From Limnephilus marmoratus (Eukaryota > Arthropoda > Insecta > Trichoptera > Limnephilidae): a DNA stretch of 64,000 nt. A model generated the notes under the pieces. It did not search any database, was not told where the DNA came from, and saw only the letters and a list, made by a program, of their open reading frames with translations. The first letter of the stretch is position 1. The number at the start of each line of letters is the position of its first letter. The translations under genes and the position numbers were made by a program. This document shows positions 45,017 to 56,195 of this stretch, piece after piece. The stretch is from assembly GCA_917880885.1 (NCBI GenBank), contig OU862928.1, positions 12,915,721 to 12,979,720 on the forward strand, written 5' to 3'.

Positions 45017-45843
45017 TTATCCATAAATTAACAAATAACTTAATTCATTGTAACAAAACTGATAAATTGATATCGTAATTTCTTATGTATTCTTTATATT
45101 GAATTTTTTTTTTAATGTATTTTTGTATTGAAATTTTAAAAATAATGTGCATAAGTGTATGTATATTTTTTTTCCACTTTACGCTTTTAAACACGTCTGG
45201 TGTTTTTCAGTTTTTTTATTTTTATTTTATTATTATCTTATTTAAAAATACTTATTTAATCTAACATAAAACTGGCACACTTTATTTTACTATTTTACTT
45301 TTATTTTACTTTCATTTCACTTTTATTTTGCTTTTCCTTGTTTTTTTTATATATGTTTACACATAACGTTTTCGACATCACGTCTGGTGTTTTTCAATTT
45401 TCATTATTATTATATTATATATATGTATGTGTTAATATATGTATATGTGTGTGTATATATATATATATATATATGTGTATGTATATATGCATATATACAT
45501 GTATGTGTGTATGTATAGGTATGTATATATGTATATATATGTATTTCGTTATTTTTTCGTTACTTTTCTGTTTTTTTTTATCTTATCTCATCTTGTCTGT
45601 TTCTTTACTTATTAGACATTATAGCTAGGTTATCCCTAGACAGCTTATCTAGTTACATACTATATAATATTAAGTAAAAAAAAAAAAAATTAATAACTAT
45701 AGATTTTTTCATAATTATTGGTGCATGATGTGAACATTAGTTATTGGGTTTATAACCTAATTATTGTAATTTGTGATTTTCTAATGCATGTAATGTTATA
45801 AACCTGTAAATGTTCCAAATAAAGAAGATAAAATAAATAAAAT
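45017..45843 (+). other. LINE 3' UTR with microsatellite
   Basis: AT-rich 3' UTR. CACGTCTGGTGTTTTTCA occurs twice (about 45192 and 45379). A TATATG/TATGTG microsatellite fills 45410-45545. It ends with AATAAAGAAG and AATAAATAAAAT near 45842. Confidence 0.7.
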
Positions 45844-45844
45844 A

Positions 45845-46082
45845 TACATTTGTCACATGAGAACGGGTCGTTTCTTCGACTCGTTCCTGTGTTCAAAAGC
45901 TCGGCTGTGGAATGATTTTCCGGCCTTTGTGTTTCCTTCTTCCTACAACATGGGTCTCTTCAAGAACAATATTCATTCCTTCCTCTCCTTAAAAAGACCC
46001 TCCACACAGCATCCCAGATGACATAGGCCCTGAGGGAAATTATTTTCCTCGGGGCCCCCTGTGTGGAGTTAATGTAAAAAAA
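45845..46082 (+). repeat. BS-like LINE 3' end with double stem
   Basis: Coding tail HMRTGRFFDSFLCSKARLW with FVFPSSYNMGLFK and a stop, then outer stem CTCCACACAG (46000-46009)/CTGTGTGGAG (46059-46068) and inner stem GGCCCTGAGG (46026-46035)/CCTCGGGGCC (46047-46056). An A-run follows. This is the best-preserved 3' end of the family in the window. Confidence 0.8.
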
Positions 46083-46510
46083 AAAAAATTCTACAATTTT
46101 AATCAGTTTCTATCAAGTACATTTTTAGATTTTCACGGCCAAAAGCATTGTCGTTATTTATTTTTGGGGTGTTATACCGTGTCGGGCTACCTCCTTCTTT
46201 AGTCAACGTTCGGATCTGTCGGTGTTATGAAAATATTTAATCATAAATTACAAACCACCCACATATTTAATATTTGCATAACAATTGCGATTAGGTACTG
46301 AGATTACCAATCTTATAATTGTCTATGGTTTTTTGTACAACCATATATCGGCGCGAGAAGGGAGAAAATAAGTTTTTGACGGGTAACGACACTTTTTTTT
46401 CAACTAGAGCCGGTACCGGGCACACCGTCTCGAGTAAAACGTCACGGTGCCATGTTTTAAAAATAATATTAAGTCGAGCGTATCAAAGTTTATTTAACAA
46501 GATGGGGGGA
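46083..46510. other. No recognisable feature
   Basis: AT-rich non-coding sequence between two LINEs. Confidence 0.5.
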
Positions 46511-48157
46511 ACAATAACTGGAAATCAGAGATATTGGCCGATAATTATGTATATCCGATTTGATTCCATTTTTTTGAATCAATATAACAGTTGATTGTTT
46601 TAGGTGGTTTGGGAATATTCCTGTCTTGAAACTAAGATTACAAATGTATGCAATAGGATTCGCTATGAGTGGTTTTAATACTTTCAGCAGATTTGAGGAA
46701 ATTTTGTCTGGCCCACAGGCATTAGATGACTTAAGCTCATCTATCATTTTCATGACTTCATTGGTCGTTATTTGAATCTCGTCTGTTTTATGATTAAGAA
46801 CATTTGTAGGTATGTTGGCTAGTTCAGATTCAGTTTTCTGACATTTTTCAAGGATTTTATTTGCGAGAGAGGCTCCTACTGAAGTGAAATAGTGATTAGC
46901 AAAATTAGCCATCAATTTGGGGTTAGTAGTACTTGTATTTTTAATATCCAATGATTGTATGAAGGACGATTTGCTGTTTTTTGTTTTGGTAATTTTACGA
47001 AATATTTCCCAGAAATGTTTTGGAGTTATGGTGTTTTCGTATATATATTTTTTGTAGAAATTTTCTTTAGTGGAATTAATTAGTTTTTTACATAAGTTTC
47101 TATATTTCTTATATTGTTCTTGAACTAGAATATTATCTGATTGTCTTTTAGCATTTTTGTGAAGTTGATTACGTCTGTGGATGGATTTGACTAGACCAGG
47201 GGTGATCCATGGCATGAGTTTAAATTGTTTGTGTGGTATAACTTTGTTGACAGTGTGATTAGATATGTAGTATTGTAATTTTGTGATAAATTGCTGCATT
47301 GCTTGGTCAGTGTCAGTCTGATCTATTACGTTTTGCCATTTTTCTGTAGACAGCTCCTCAACCAGTGCGTTGTAATTTATTTTAGAAATATATTTATTTT
47401 TAGAAGGAGAGGAAGGCTTATTTCTTAGGCCGAGCGCTGTGGTGTAATGATCTGAAATTGTTGTGTGTATAACAAACGAGTCCGTAAAATCAATGTTTTT
47501 AACATTGATGTGATCCAAGCAGGATTTACATGTACCTTGTACTCGAGTTGGGGTATCAATTATCGGAGTAAAAGCGTTTTCGGTGAGAAAACATAAATAA
47601 TCATCGGATTGGCGATGATTGTCAAGAATGGTATTAATATTTAAGTCTCCAATAATTATTTGATGTTCTGGGTTATCTGTGTTGTTAATGATAGAGTGGA
47701 GTGAATTTAGAAAGGAATCGATGTTGTGAAATGATGGTGATCTATAGATTGCAAAAATGCATAGGTTTTTGTTAAGCACAATTTTTAGACAATTAGCTTG
47801 TGATAAAGCGAGTTCGTCAACTTGCGTCTGAATACCGTCCCTGACATAAATTATAATACCACCAGCTTTATTTATTATACTAGTTGTGTGGTACTCAGTA
47901 TAATTTTGTATCTCTTTGGAGGTGAAATATTTATTAATCCAGCACTCAGTTAAAACTAGCATGTCAAATGTGAAATTAAGTTCGTCCAGAAATACGAGAA
48001 AGTCATCAATGTTGGTAATACTTCTTATGTTCTGGTGAATAATTTTCAGACCGTACGATTCCCAACAATATTTATTCATGTCTTCAGGATTGTCAATCAC
48101 ATTTTTGATACATGTGAGCAAGGTTTCTTCGGGTCTATCAAAAGATACTTGAATCAT
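46511..48157 (-). pseudogene. LINE ORF2, endonuclease and RT start, 3' part missing
   Basis: A minus-strand frame of about 550 codons. Endonuclease: LKIIHQNIRSI, LVLTECWINKY, FAIYRSPSFHN and GDLNINTILDN, with DHYTTALGL. Then a long linker and the RT entry SSNACGPDKISSNLLK and HNYRPISLI. The LINE reading stops at about 46535 and the frame runs a few more codons into foreign sequence. It is open where present, but the catalytic FADD/YADD, the rest of RT and the 3' UTR are lost. Loss of the 3' end is the opposite of the usual 5' truncation and implies a later deletion or rearrangement. Confidence 0.88.
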
Positions 48158-48274
48158 TTATAGTTTCTTTTTTTTAAATTTAATTAAGTATATCCACAAT
48201 GATAAACTTTGGGAATATACAGATGTGTGTGTGGTGTTTGAGTAAAATAGTATGTGTATGCTTGTATTAGTGAG

Positions 48275-48845
48275 TCATAGTGTGAGAAGGGTATTTTCAG
48301 AGGTAATGTGGATAGCTCGTGATTCTGTTGTTTGGCGTACGTAGACACGTCCCGCTTTCACCCATACGTAAGCTAGCTTTTTTTCCGTAGCCGTCTTCTT
48401 CGCCAGGTAAAGTAAGCGTTTATTTGTCGACGTTAAGTGTTCTGATATATAAACGGGTGTACGCGGTCCGGAGAGGCCTATGGAGCTCATGTTGAGTTTA
48501 TCTTCCTTCGTGGTAGCGTTCAAATTGTATCTTTTTACACAACTTAAGAATTCATCCCTTAGGTGAATTTCTTTGAACCGCGCAATTATAGGCCGGGTTT
48601 TGGATGGGGTTGGCCTACCAGGAGCTCTAAAGGTTGACTCGATATCATTTGTTGTGGTGGTTGTGCGTATTTCTTGACTAATGTTGAAAATAATATTTTG
48701 TAACTTTTCTCCTTCAACCTCCGGTATCCCTCTTATTTCGGCCACGAAATTTTTTTGTTGGCGTTCTTGATCGTCCAGTTTGAACTCGAGCATTGTTATT
48801 TTAGCTTCGAGTTCCATATTTTTCTTTTGGACGGAATCTATGTTG
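48275..48845 (-). CDS. LINE ORF1, FP-like with coiled coil
   Basis: 180 codons from the first ATG at 48817; the frame is open a further nine codons upstream. A short coiled coil (ELEAKITMLEFKLDDQERQQ) is followed by an RNA-binding region (FVAEIRGIPEVEGE, FRAPGRPTPSKTRPI, ARFKEIHLRDEFL) and the C-terminal block PVYISEHLTSTNKRLLYLAK, KLAYVWVKAGRVYVRQ. Insect LINE ORF1 proteins carry this domain, named after the baculovirus FP protein. It lies 118 bp upstream of ORF2 on the same strand and presumably coats the LINE RNA. The N-terminus is probably truncated. Confidence 0.8.
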
Positions 48846-48859
48846 TTATGTCATCATTT

Positions 48860-50050
48860 TTGTTTTTTCAAGAAATACAGAATTTAATATGATTTAAATG
48901 TGAAAACTGTCGTGTTTCATTCTAACATGCCCTCCAACCTGATGTAAATGCGAATGGTTAACAAATATGCCCACCACTTGAAGAGAGTCTCTTGTATACA
49001 ATACGGTAGTGTGAGCATCTAGAGTACAAGGCATAACTTTACAGTTATGGCGCGAGGTTCTAACCTCAAAGCTGTATATGAAAGAGCCACCAGGTAATTA
49101 CCACATTCTTCCATCATCTTCTTTTTTAAGGTATACAAAAAATATTAAAATTGCCAGTCACACCTTATTACTACCCTCACAACTGATCTGCCATGATGAT
49201 GGATACTGCAACGCTGCCCAAAACGTTGGCTAAAGAAGGGAATAGCGCAACATGGCTTAACACTCAAAAACAAATAACGAAAATAAAAAAGTTTCTCTCA
49301 AGTTCTACAAGGGAGTTTTCAGGTGGGGTGAACTCGGATCTAATGTCAATTGGTATTGAGTAGTTTGGAGGAACACTGAATTCGAATCTAATTTTAAATT
49401 GCATGATTTCGGCATTCATCTTGAATTCCTCGAAGTCTCTACTGATTTGGTCAAAATCGGGATTAGGGAGTTTGGATGCGCACAAAACTCGGATCTATTT
49501 TTTTTTAAATTTTGAGGATAAATAATATTGATTATAAAGTGGTGTTTTTAAAAAAAAGTTGTTTCCATTTAATTAAAAATGACGCCACAAAGTGTATTTG
49601 CTAAGTTCGAAGAAAAAAGTTATTTTTATTACTGTTTTATCAAAATGCCCAAATTTATTCACAATACAATATTTACGGTATCAAAAATATCTAACTGCAG
49701 TTCACCCGGGGTTTAATACACTAGCCAAAAATAGTGTTCAAAAAAGTAAAAATTATGCCATAAAGTGAATTTACAACAATTATTGAAGAATAAAATAAGC
49801 ATAATGATTTAATTAAAAAGGTAGTTTTTAAACTAATAAATGTGTCGTGTGCCAGCGGAGCCAATATCCTTTTCTGATTTTTCTGTCTCCAGATTTTTGA
49901 TTGAGTTTCGCTTATATTGTCTTCATTTAATTTGAGATTTTACTCATAAAGTTTAAAAAATTAAAATAAATAATAAATTTGTGTTCATATTAAAAATATA
50001 TAAGTGTTCTTAATTTTGCTACTCATTATTATCTATAATTGACAGCTTTC
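48860..50050. other. Non-coding DNA with weak tRNA-like segment
   Basis: No gene recognised. At about 49005-49095 TAGTGTGAGCATCTAGAG (A-box-like) and GAGGTTCTAACCTC (B-box-like) are spaced as in a tRNA-derived SINE, but match weakly. A 73-codon frame at 49264-49485 (-) has no recognisable similarity. Confidence 0.4.
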
Positions 50051-50057
50051 AGTTAAA

Positions 50058-50830
50058 CCAGGGGTGGGGAACCTGCGGCCCGCGGGCCGCATGCGGCCTG
50101 CTGAAAGAACGTCAAAAAATTACACAGAACGGGATGGTTTTTTCACGGTGTTTCAGATGCATCTTTAAGACGTTATCACAAAATCGTTACTAGCAAGTAG
50201 TTAATATACAAATAAAAACGTGATTTAACCTCCCATTTTACTTTTATTTTAATTTGTTATTGTGAAACGATAGTGAATTTCCATCGGAACTTTTAATTTT
50301 ATTGTACGGAACAGTCCCGATAATTCAGGATTGATGGTAACTCTATTCGGAGGGGAATCTTAAGCAGTCTGTCATAAACATTATTTTCTAGTGATCGTTG
50401 CGGAAGTAAAGTGGATAAATCAATAAAATCCTATTAATGACAACTACGAAGAAAAGAAAAGTTGAAGCTGAATGAAACGTGAAATCATTTGAAACTAAAT
50501 TAAGGCTGTGGAAAGTAACTCGAAATGAATAACACGACACATTTTCCAACACTGCAAGGATAAAAGCCTTCTACATCGTTTGAATACGCTGGTGAGTGCG
50601 CGAAATTATGTGAGGCATTCAATGAACGATATAAAGACGTAAAAAGAAAGCAAACGGATTCGAACATATTTAATGCACAGTTCAACGCTGAACCATCGAA
50701 TGTGCTTGATAATCTGCATCACGAAATTATTCAATTACAAAGCGATAGATATATCTCCCCAAATAAGTTCAGGAATCACTGTATATTAAGTCAAGCATGT
50801 CCCTTAACATTGTGTATATAATACAAACAA
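50058..50830 (+). pseudogene. hAT transposon remnant
   Basis: Begins with CAGGGGTGGGGAACCTGCGG, a hAT-type end with the palindromic CGGCCCGCGGGCCGCATGCGG. Degraded coding pieces follow: KKRKVEAE and FETKLRLWK (about 50450-50515), then CAKLCEAFNERYKDVK (about 50595-50640) and VLDNLHHEIIQLQSDRY (about 50700-50750), matching the C-terminal dimerisation region of GTF2IRD2/ZBED-like hAT transposases. The catalytic middle is absent and no matching right end was found. Confidence 0.65.
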
Positions 50831-50969
50831 TAATGCCATGATAATTGCTACACTTCTGGCATAAAAAATCATTACATATAATTTATTGTAATTAGTAAAA
50901 TAAATATAAAATTATATTGCGGACAATAAATATACTACAAATTGTAGAAAAACCATTCACGTAATCAGA

Positions 50970-51291
50970 GTACAATTTTATTTATGCTGGTTGACTAGTG
51001 GACTTCTATACAAATTCATTCTAAAGGTAAAACCAATCTTGTGTTCACAATGCAATTTCCTGTTGCGGATTCATCCGCTAACTCTAACGTATTTCGAAGG
51101 TAAAACCATTTTGGTGTTCTAGGTGCAGTATTAATTAAAGCTGGGGACTCACAATCCAATTCGCTCTGACGGAAAAACCAGTTTTGTGATCAAAACGTAA
51201 TGAAAAAATTCCATATGTGGTTTCGTCTGCTTACGCATTTTGTAGAAACCCGTTCTCGTTTTTGAAGTGCATTTATAAAATTCCAGTTGCT
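50970..51291 (+). repeat. hAT-associated repeat family, part 1
   Basis: Contains AAACCAGTTTTGTG, TTGCGGATTCATC, GCATTTATAAAATTCCAGTTGC and similar blocks, shared with 52310-52612, 55986-56195 and inverted 10570-10860. It is broken at about 51291 by a minus-strand LINE. Confidence 0.65.
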
Positions 51292-52285
51292 TTTTTTTAT
51301 TTTTTTTTATTTGTTTATTTAGCACAATAATATACATCTATATACATAATTTATCAAATTTTAAACTAGGAGTATTATCCCGTTTTAGGTCAGTCAAATA
51401 ATTATGGGTATGAACATGTTGAACACGATTTGTACAAAAAGAAAGAAAGTTGATGAAATAAAAAGAGGAAATAAAAAGAAAAGAAAGAATAAAAATAAAA
51501 TAATAAAAAAAGTTTAAAATATTGTTCCTAACTGTTATTTGTTTAGCATAGCAAAAGAAAAAAAAAGAGAAGAGAAAGAATAAAATAAAAATGAAATAAC
51601 CAATTAAAACATAAATTTAAATGAAATAACCAATTACTAACATAAAGGTACATACAGATAGGTAAATAGGTAGATACACATAATAATATAGATTAGAAGG
51701 GGGTATCTTTTACATAGTTCATTTTTTGTTGGAATTTTTGTTGTTCTTTTTGGTTTGTGTTTGATTTTATTTTTTATGTAGTAAAAGTTCACTCTCATTT
51801 CTCCCTAATTGTTGAAACCAAGTAGTGGTCAATTTACGAAGAACACCTATGCTTTCCTTTTTCCAAGCATCAGACATGAAGTTGTATAGTTTTGGACCTA
51901 AGAAAGTGAAGTGTCTTTGAGCGAGAGATGTTTTGGTTGTGAGTGTTACAATTGGATTTCTCCGTGAGTGTCGGGTGTTGTGAGAGTGGTTAATAGATGG
52001 GTAGAGGTGGCGTTGTTTATGGGTGTTTAAAATTAATTTTCTCATGTACAGTTGTCTAATATCCAGAACTTGTAAGTCTTCAAATAGTGCATCACTGTGA
52101 TATCTAAATGGTTTTTTGAGGATTACCCTTAGTAGTGATTTTTGAGTTTTTGCTAGTTTGTCCAAAACAGTTTTTACACATCCACCCCAACCTAAGGATG
52201 CATAGTCTAGAAGTGACCCGCACATAGCATCATAAATAAGTTTCAATTCTTTTTTACGTAAGATATTTCTGATTGTCATAAACAT
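51292..52285 (-). pseudogene. 5'-truncated LINE, C-terminal ORF2 and 3' UTR
   Basis: ORF2 C-terminus at 51767-52285: RNILRKKELKLIYDAM, SLLDYASLGWGG, VILKKPFRYHSDALF and VLDIRQLYMRKL. It resembles the post-RT region of the LINEs at 23345 and 52690. The 3' UTR runs left to A-rich tails (T-runs at 51290-51320). A degenerate version of the shared stem-loop core (AAAAC, GGGATAATACTCC, TAG on the minus strand) lies at about 51368-51393. Inserted inside the repeat family described at 50970. Confidence 0.82.
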
Positions 52286-52309
52286 GTACGTTGTGCGTTG
52301 TACGTTTTG

Positions 52310-52612
52310 TGCTGCCAGTATTAGGGAAAAGCCATTTTCATGTACTCAGTAAAATGGCTACACTCTGTATTTTTAAGTCTTTGCGTACAGATTCACCCTA
52401 TAACTAAAACCAGTTCTGTGTTTAGAATGCAACGATAAAATTCCAGGTGGGATTTCATTTTTTGACGCATTCCTCGTGTTAGAAGTGCATTTATAAAATT
52501 CTAGTTGCATACTTTGGCTGCTAGAATTGGTGGAAAGCCATTTTTATGTTCTGAGTGGAGTTTTAATTCCCCGCGTATAAACGTTTTAATTCCCCGCGTA
52601 CGAACATACAGA
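52310..52612 (+). repeat. hAT-associated repeat family, part 2
   Basis: GCTGCCAGTATTAGG, TAAAACCAGTTCTGTG, AAAATTCCAGGTGGG, GCATTTATAAAATTCTAGTTGC and GTTCTGAGTGGAGTTTTAATT in order. The short block GTTTTAATTCCCCGCGTA is duplicated at 52558-52600. The repeat is interrupted by the LINE starting at about 52613. Confidence 0.7.
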
Positions 52613-52689
52613 CTCGGACAACCAACACTACTGTATAAGTACAAACGACATTAATATATGGACCAATATCACAAAAGAAAAAAATAAAA

Positions 52690-55620
52690 TCAAAATATTG
52701 CACTAAAACATCAGATCGATTAATAAAAATTTTGAAGAATTCACTATATACCTAGAACAACTAGATAATATCTTCGATATAATTGTGCTGACAGAATGCT
52801 GGTTGAATGAAAAATATATCCCAAAAACAATTGAACACTACAACACACACCACACAAAAAAACACAAAAATCAAAATGATGGTATAGTCGTATACACTAA
52901 TGATAAAATAAACACATTCGTCCAAGAAATACATATCGTAGACTCCAACTGCTTACAAATAACATATGAAAAAGAAACGTGTATTCTTGCAATGTACAGA
53001 TCTCCATCCAAAAACAATATTACAAATTTCCTAACTGCACTTAATGATACATTAAATGATCTCAACAAACACAAAAATATCATTATCATCGGAGACCTAA
53101 ACATAAACACTCTACAAAACGGACACCCACAAAACTTAGAATACCTAACAACACTAGCACAGCATGGACTGGAGCCAACGATAAATATTCCAACACGAGT
53201 CACACACAACACAAAAAGTTGTATAGATCATATAATGATCAAAACAAAACTAAAAACCAAAACCAAAGTGCTTGAAAGCACTATCACAGATCACTACATG
53301 AATATGATAACAATTGATACCGAAAACACAAAACCTAACCAACATAAAATATTCACAAAAAAAATAATTGACTACACAAACTTAAAAGAAAAACTCAAAA
53401 AAATAGACTGGACTACAATATACCAAATGGAAAAGGTGGAAAAGGTCGAAGAAAAGAAGGTGGACAAATTCACAACAATTTTAGCGTAAGAAATAAATAA
53501 TAACACTACTCTAAAACAAGTAAAACTTACACATAAAGCTAAAAAAATTAAATTATGGATAACACAAGAAATATTAAACTGTATTCGTAAACGAGACAGA
53601 ATTCACAAACAAATTAAACATACGCCGTATGACATACAACAACTTAATTACTACAAAAGATATAGAAACATATGCACAAAAATTATTAGAGTAGCTAAGG
53701 AGTTGTATTTTAGAGAAAAACTTAAAAAAAAAGAAAACAATAACCCAAAGGAAATATGGAAAATATTGAAAGAAGTTGCATACACACAAAAATTCAAACA
53801 AGAAAATACAATCGAACATCTAAACATTAACTCAAAAAAAGTAGACGCCAATACAAATAAAGAAACTATAGCAAATCATGTAAATAACTTCTTCGCAAGT
53901 ATAGGAAAAGTCTTAGCGAACCGTAAAATTCTCAACACAAACACAATAACACAAACAAACAGTTCAAACATCAATACACAACCGACACAACACAGATTTG
54001 CAATAAAAACAACTTCGGAAGAGGAAATTGACAAAATAATAAATACATTAAAAAACCGTATTGCTCCTGGATTAGATGAGATAACGACGGATTGCATTAA
54101 GATAATAAAAACCGAAATTTTAAAACCCATAACACATTTAATCAATCTAAGTATAACACACTCCTGCTTCCCTAGTACTCTTAAAAAAGGACTGGTGATC
54201 CCTATTTACAAATACGGAGACAAAATGCAAATAACTAACTACAGACCTATCACATTGTTAAACTCGCTTACAAAAATTTTCGAAAGAGTAATAAAAAACC
54301 AAATTATAATATACCTGGAAGAAAATAAATTAATCTCGGAAAAACAATATGGTTTTAGAGAAAAAATAGGCACAAAAGAAGCTTTGGCGTGTACAATAGA
54401 CTATATACATAGCAATTTAGATCAAGGGTATAAATGCATAGCGATATACCTAGATTTAGCTAAAGCTTTTGATTCAATCTGCCACCAAACGCTTTTCAAA
54501 AAATTAGAAAACATAGGTATCAAAGGCAAGGAACTCTAACTATTAAAAAGTTATATGAGTAACAGAACACAGCAAGTAAAAATTAACAATCATATTAGCA
54601 AGCCACTACCAATTACATATGGAGTTCCACAAGGAAGCATACTAGGGCCCGTTCTTTTCACTATTTACATTAATGAACTTTGCAGCATGAAAATAGACGG
54701 TGAAATAGTTAGTCATGCAGACGACACAGTTTTACTCTTTAAATCTAAGGATTGGAAAAATGCATACAACATAGCGAATTTAGGAATCATGGCTAGACTC
54801 AAACACGCTTACTTTAAACATATCGAAAACAAAATTCACAACGTACAGTATAAATAGCACAGGACAGCCAAAAAATAACACAAACACCATAAAAATACAC
54901 GAATGTTTAAACACCAACATCTGCGTTTGCCCTCCTCTAGAAAAAAAAGAAGAAATAAAGTATCTAGGAATCATAATTGACCACAACCTTAGATGGACAG
55001 ATCACATCAAACAAGTCACAAATAAACTCCTCAAAACGATTCACATTTTCCTAAACATAAGAAACATATACAAAATTCAACAAATGAAAACAATATATTT
55101 TGCTCTATGTCAGTCTATACTAGAATATGGAATAATTACTTGGGGAGGAGCAACAAACTCAGCTATCGAACACCTGGAAATTGCGCAGAAAACGATCTTA
55201 AAGGTAATACTTAAAAAACATAGACTTACTGATACTGACCAAATATTCAACCGTTGTGACGTACTAGACATACGACAATTAAACGTTAAATCGCTACTAA
55301 ATTACATTTTTGACCAAAAAAACAACCTTCAACAAACACAAAATATCACAAACAGACCAGTTAGACAAGCATACAAAGAAAACTTAAGAAATCCGACGGT
55401 AAATACAAGCTTTGGACAAAGACACTACCAATATCACGCTATAAAAGCATTCTCAAAGCAGTCTAACACTTGAAAATAAAATTGAGGAAAACAATTTATT
55501 TTTGTTTTCCTCACACTTGAAAATAAAATTGAGGAAAACAAAAATAAATTCCGACACAAAATTACAAAATGGATTAAAGACCAAAATAGACAATACTACC
55601 AAAATATCATTGCATAAAAT
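52690..55620 (+). pseudogene. LINE ORF2 (endonuclease-RT), disrupted
   Basis: Endonuclease from about 52690: NIRSINKNFEEF, IVLTECWLNE, AMYRSPSKNNI, GDLNINTLQNG and DHIMIKT. RT in frames 53703-54539 and 54555-54857: NRIAPGLDEITTDC, NYRPITLLNSLTKIFE, YLDLAKAFDSICH, YGVPQGSILGPVLF and SHADDTVLLF (His in place of the usual Tyr before ADD). The C-terminus at 55084-55473 has SILEYGIITWGGATN. Interrupted by a few stops and shifts, and near the C-terminus by a 47-bp duplicated and inverted insertion (55466-55540). It is closest to the LINE at 33567-38006. Confidence 0.88.
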
Positions 55621-55985
55621 AAAATAAAAATTAAGTAACACACAAAACCAACTTAAAACACAAACACACAATACTTATTAAAAATATCGTTTTTAACCTT
55701 ATACATATAATATTATTTATTTTCAAATTTACATTAATTTTAAATCTCTTCTTTTAAAGTTTAATTTATCTTAATCATATGATTTTTAATTTACTTTATT
55801 CCGTTTTTTCACCAATATTATTTATATGTATTGTATAATTTTGTGTATAATTTATGTGTATAATTTTGTATATGAAATGGAGGCGTCAGCACGGGTAAAC
55901 CACCCAGTGAGGCCAACATCATTGAATTGTTTTTTATAATGTAAATATGTTGCATCAAATAAAATAAAATAAATAAATAAATAAA
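55621..55985 (+). other. LINE 3' UTR with stem-loop
   Basis: Stem-loop 55882-55914: GGCGTCA, linker GCAC, inner hairpin GGGT-AAACC-ACCC, linker AG, TGAGGCC (one mismatch in the outer stem). Ends with AAATAAAATAAATAAATAAA at 55985. ACTC flanks both ends of the element (about 52612 and 55986), a possible short target duplication. Confidence 0.75.
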
Positions 55986-56195
55986 CTCACTTTATAATCA
56001 AAACCAGCTCTGCGTTAAAAATGCAACGAAAAAATTCCAGGCGGGGTTCTACTTCGCTAATGCGTTTCGTAAGAAACCATTCACCTGTGTGAAGTGCAGT
56101 TATAAATTTGTGGTTGCATTATATGCATATATGCTGCCAGTATTGGAGGAAAGCAATTTCACGTTCTGAGTATAGTTTTTTGGTAAAAAGGATTG
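55986..56195 (+). repeat. hAT-associated repeat family, part 3
   Basis: AAACCAGCTCTGCG, AAAATTCCAGGCGGG, GTTGCATTATATG, GCTGCCAGTATTGGAGGAAAG and ACGTTCTGAG in the same order as 52310-52612. Confidence 0.7.

Noticed and set aside
45338..45628. 96-codon Ile/Tyr/Cys-rich frame
   Set aside because: Translation of the TATATG/TATGTG microsatellite.
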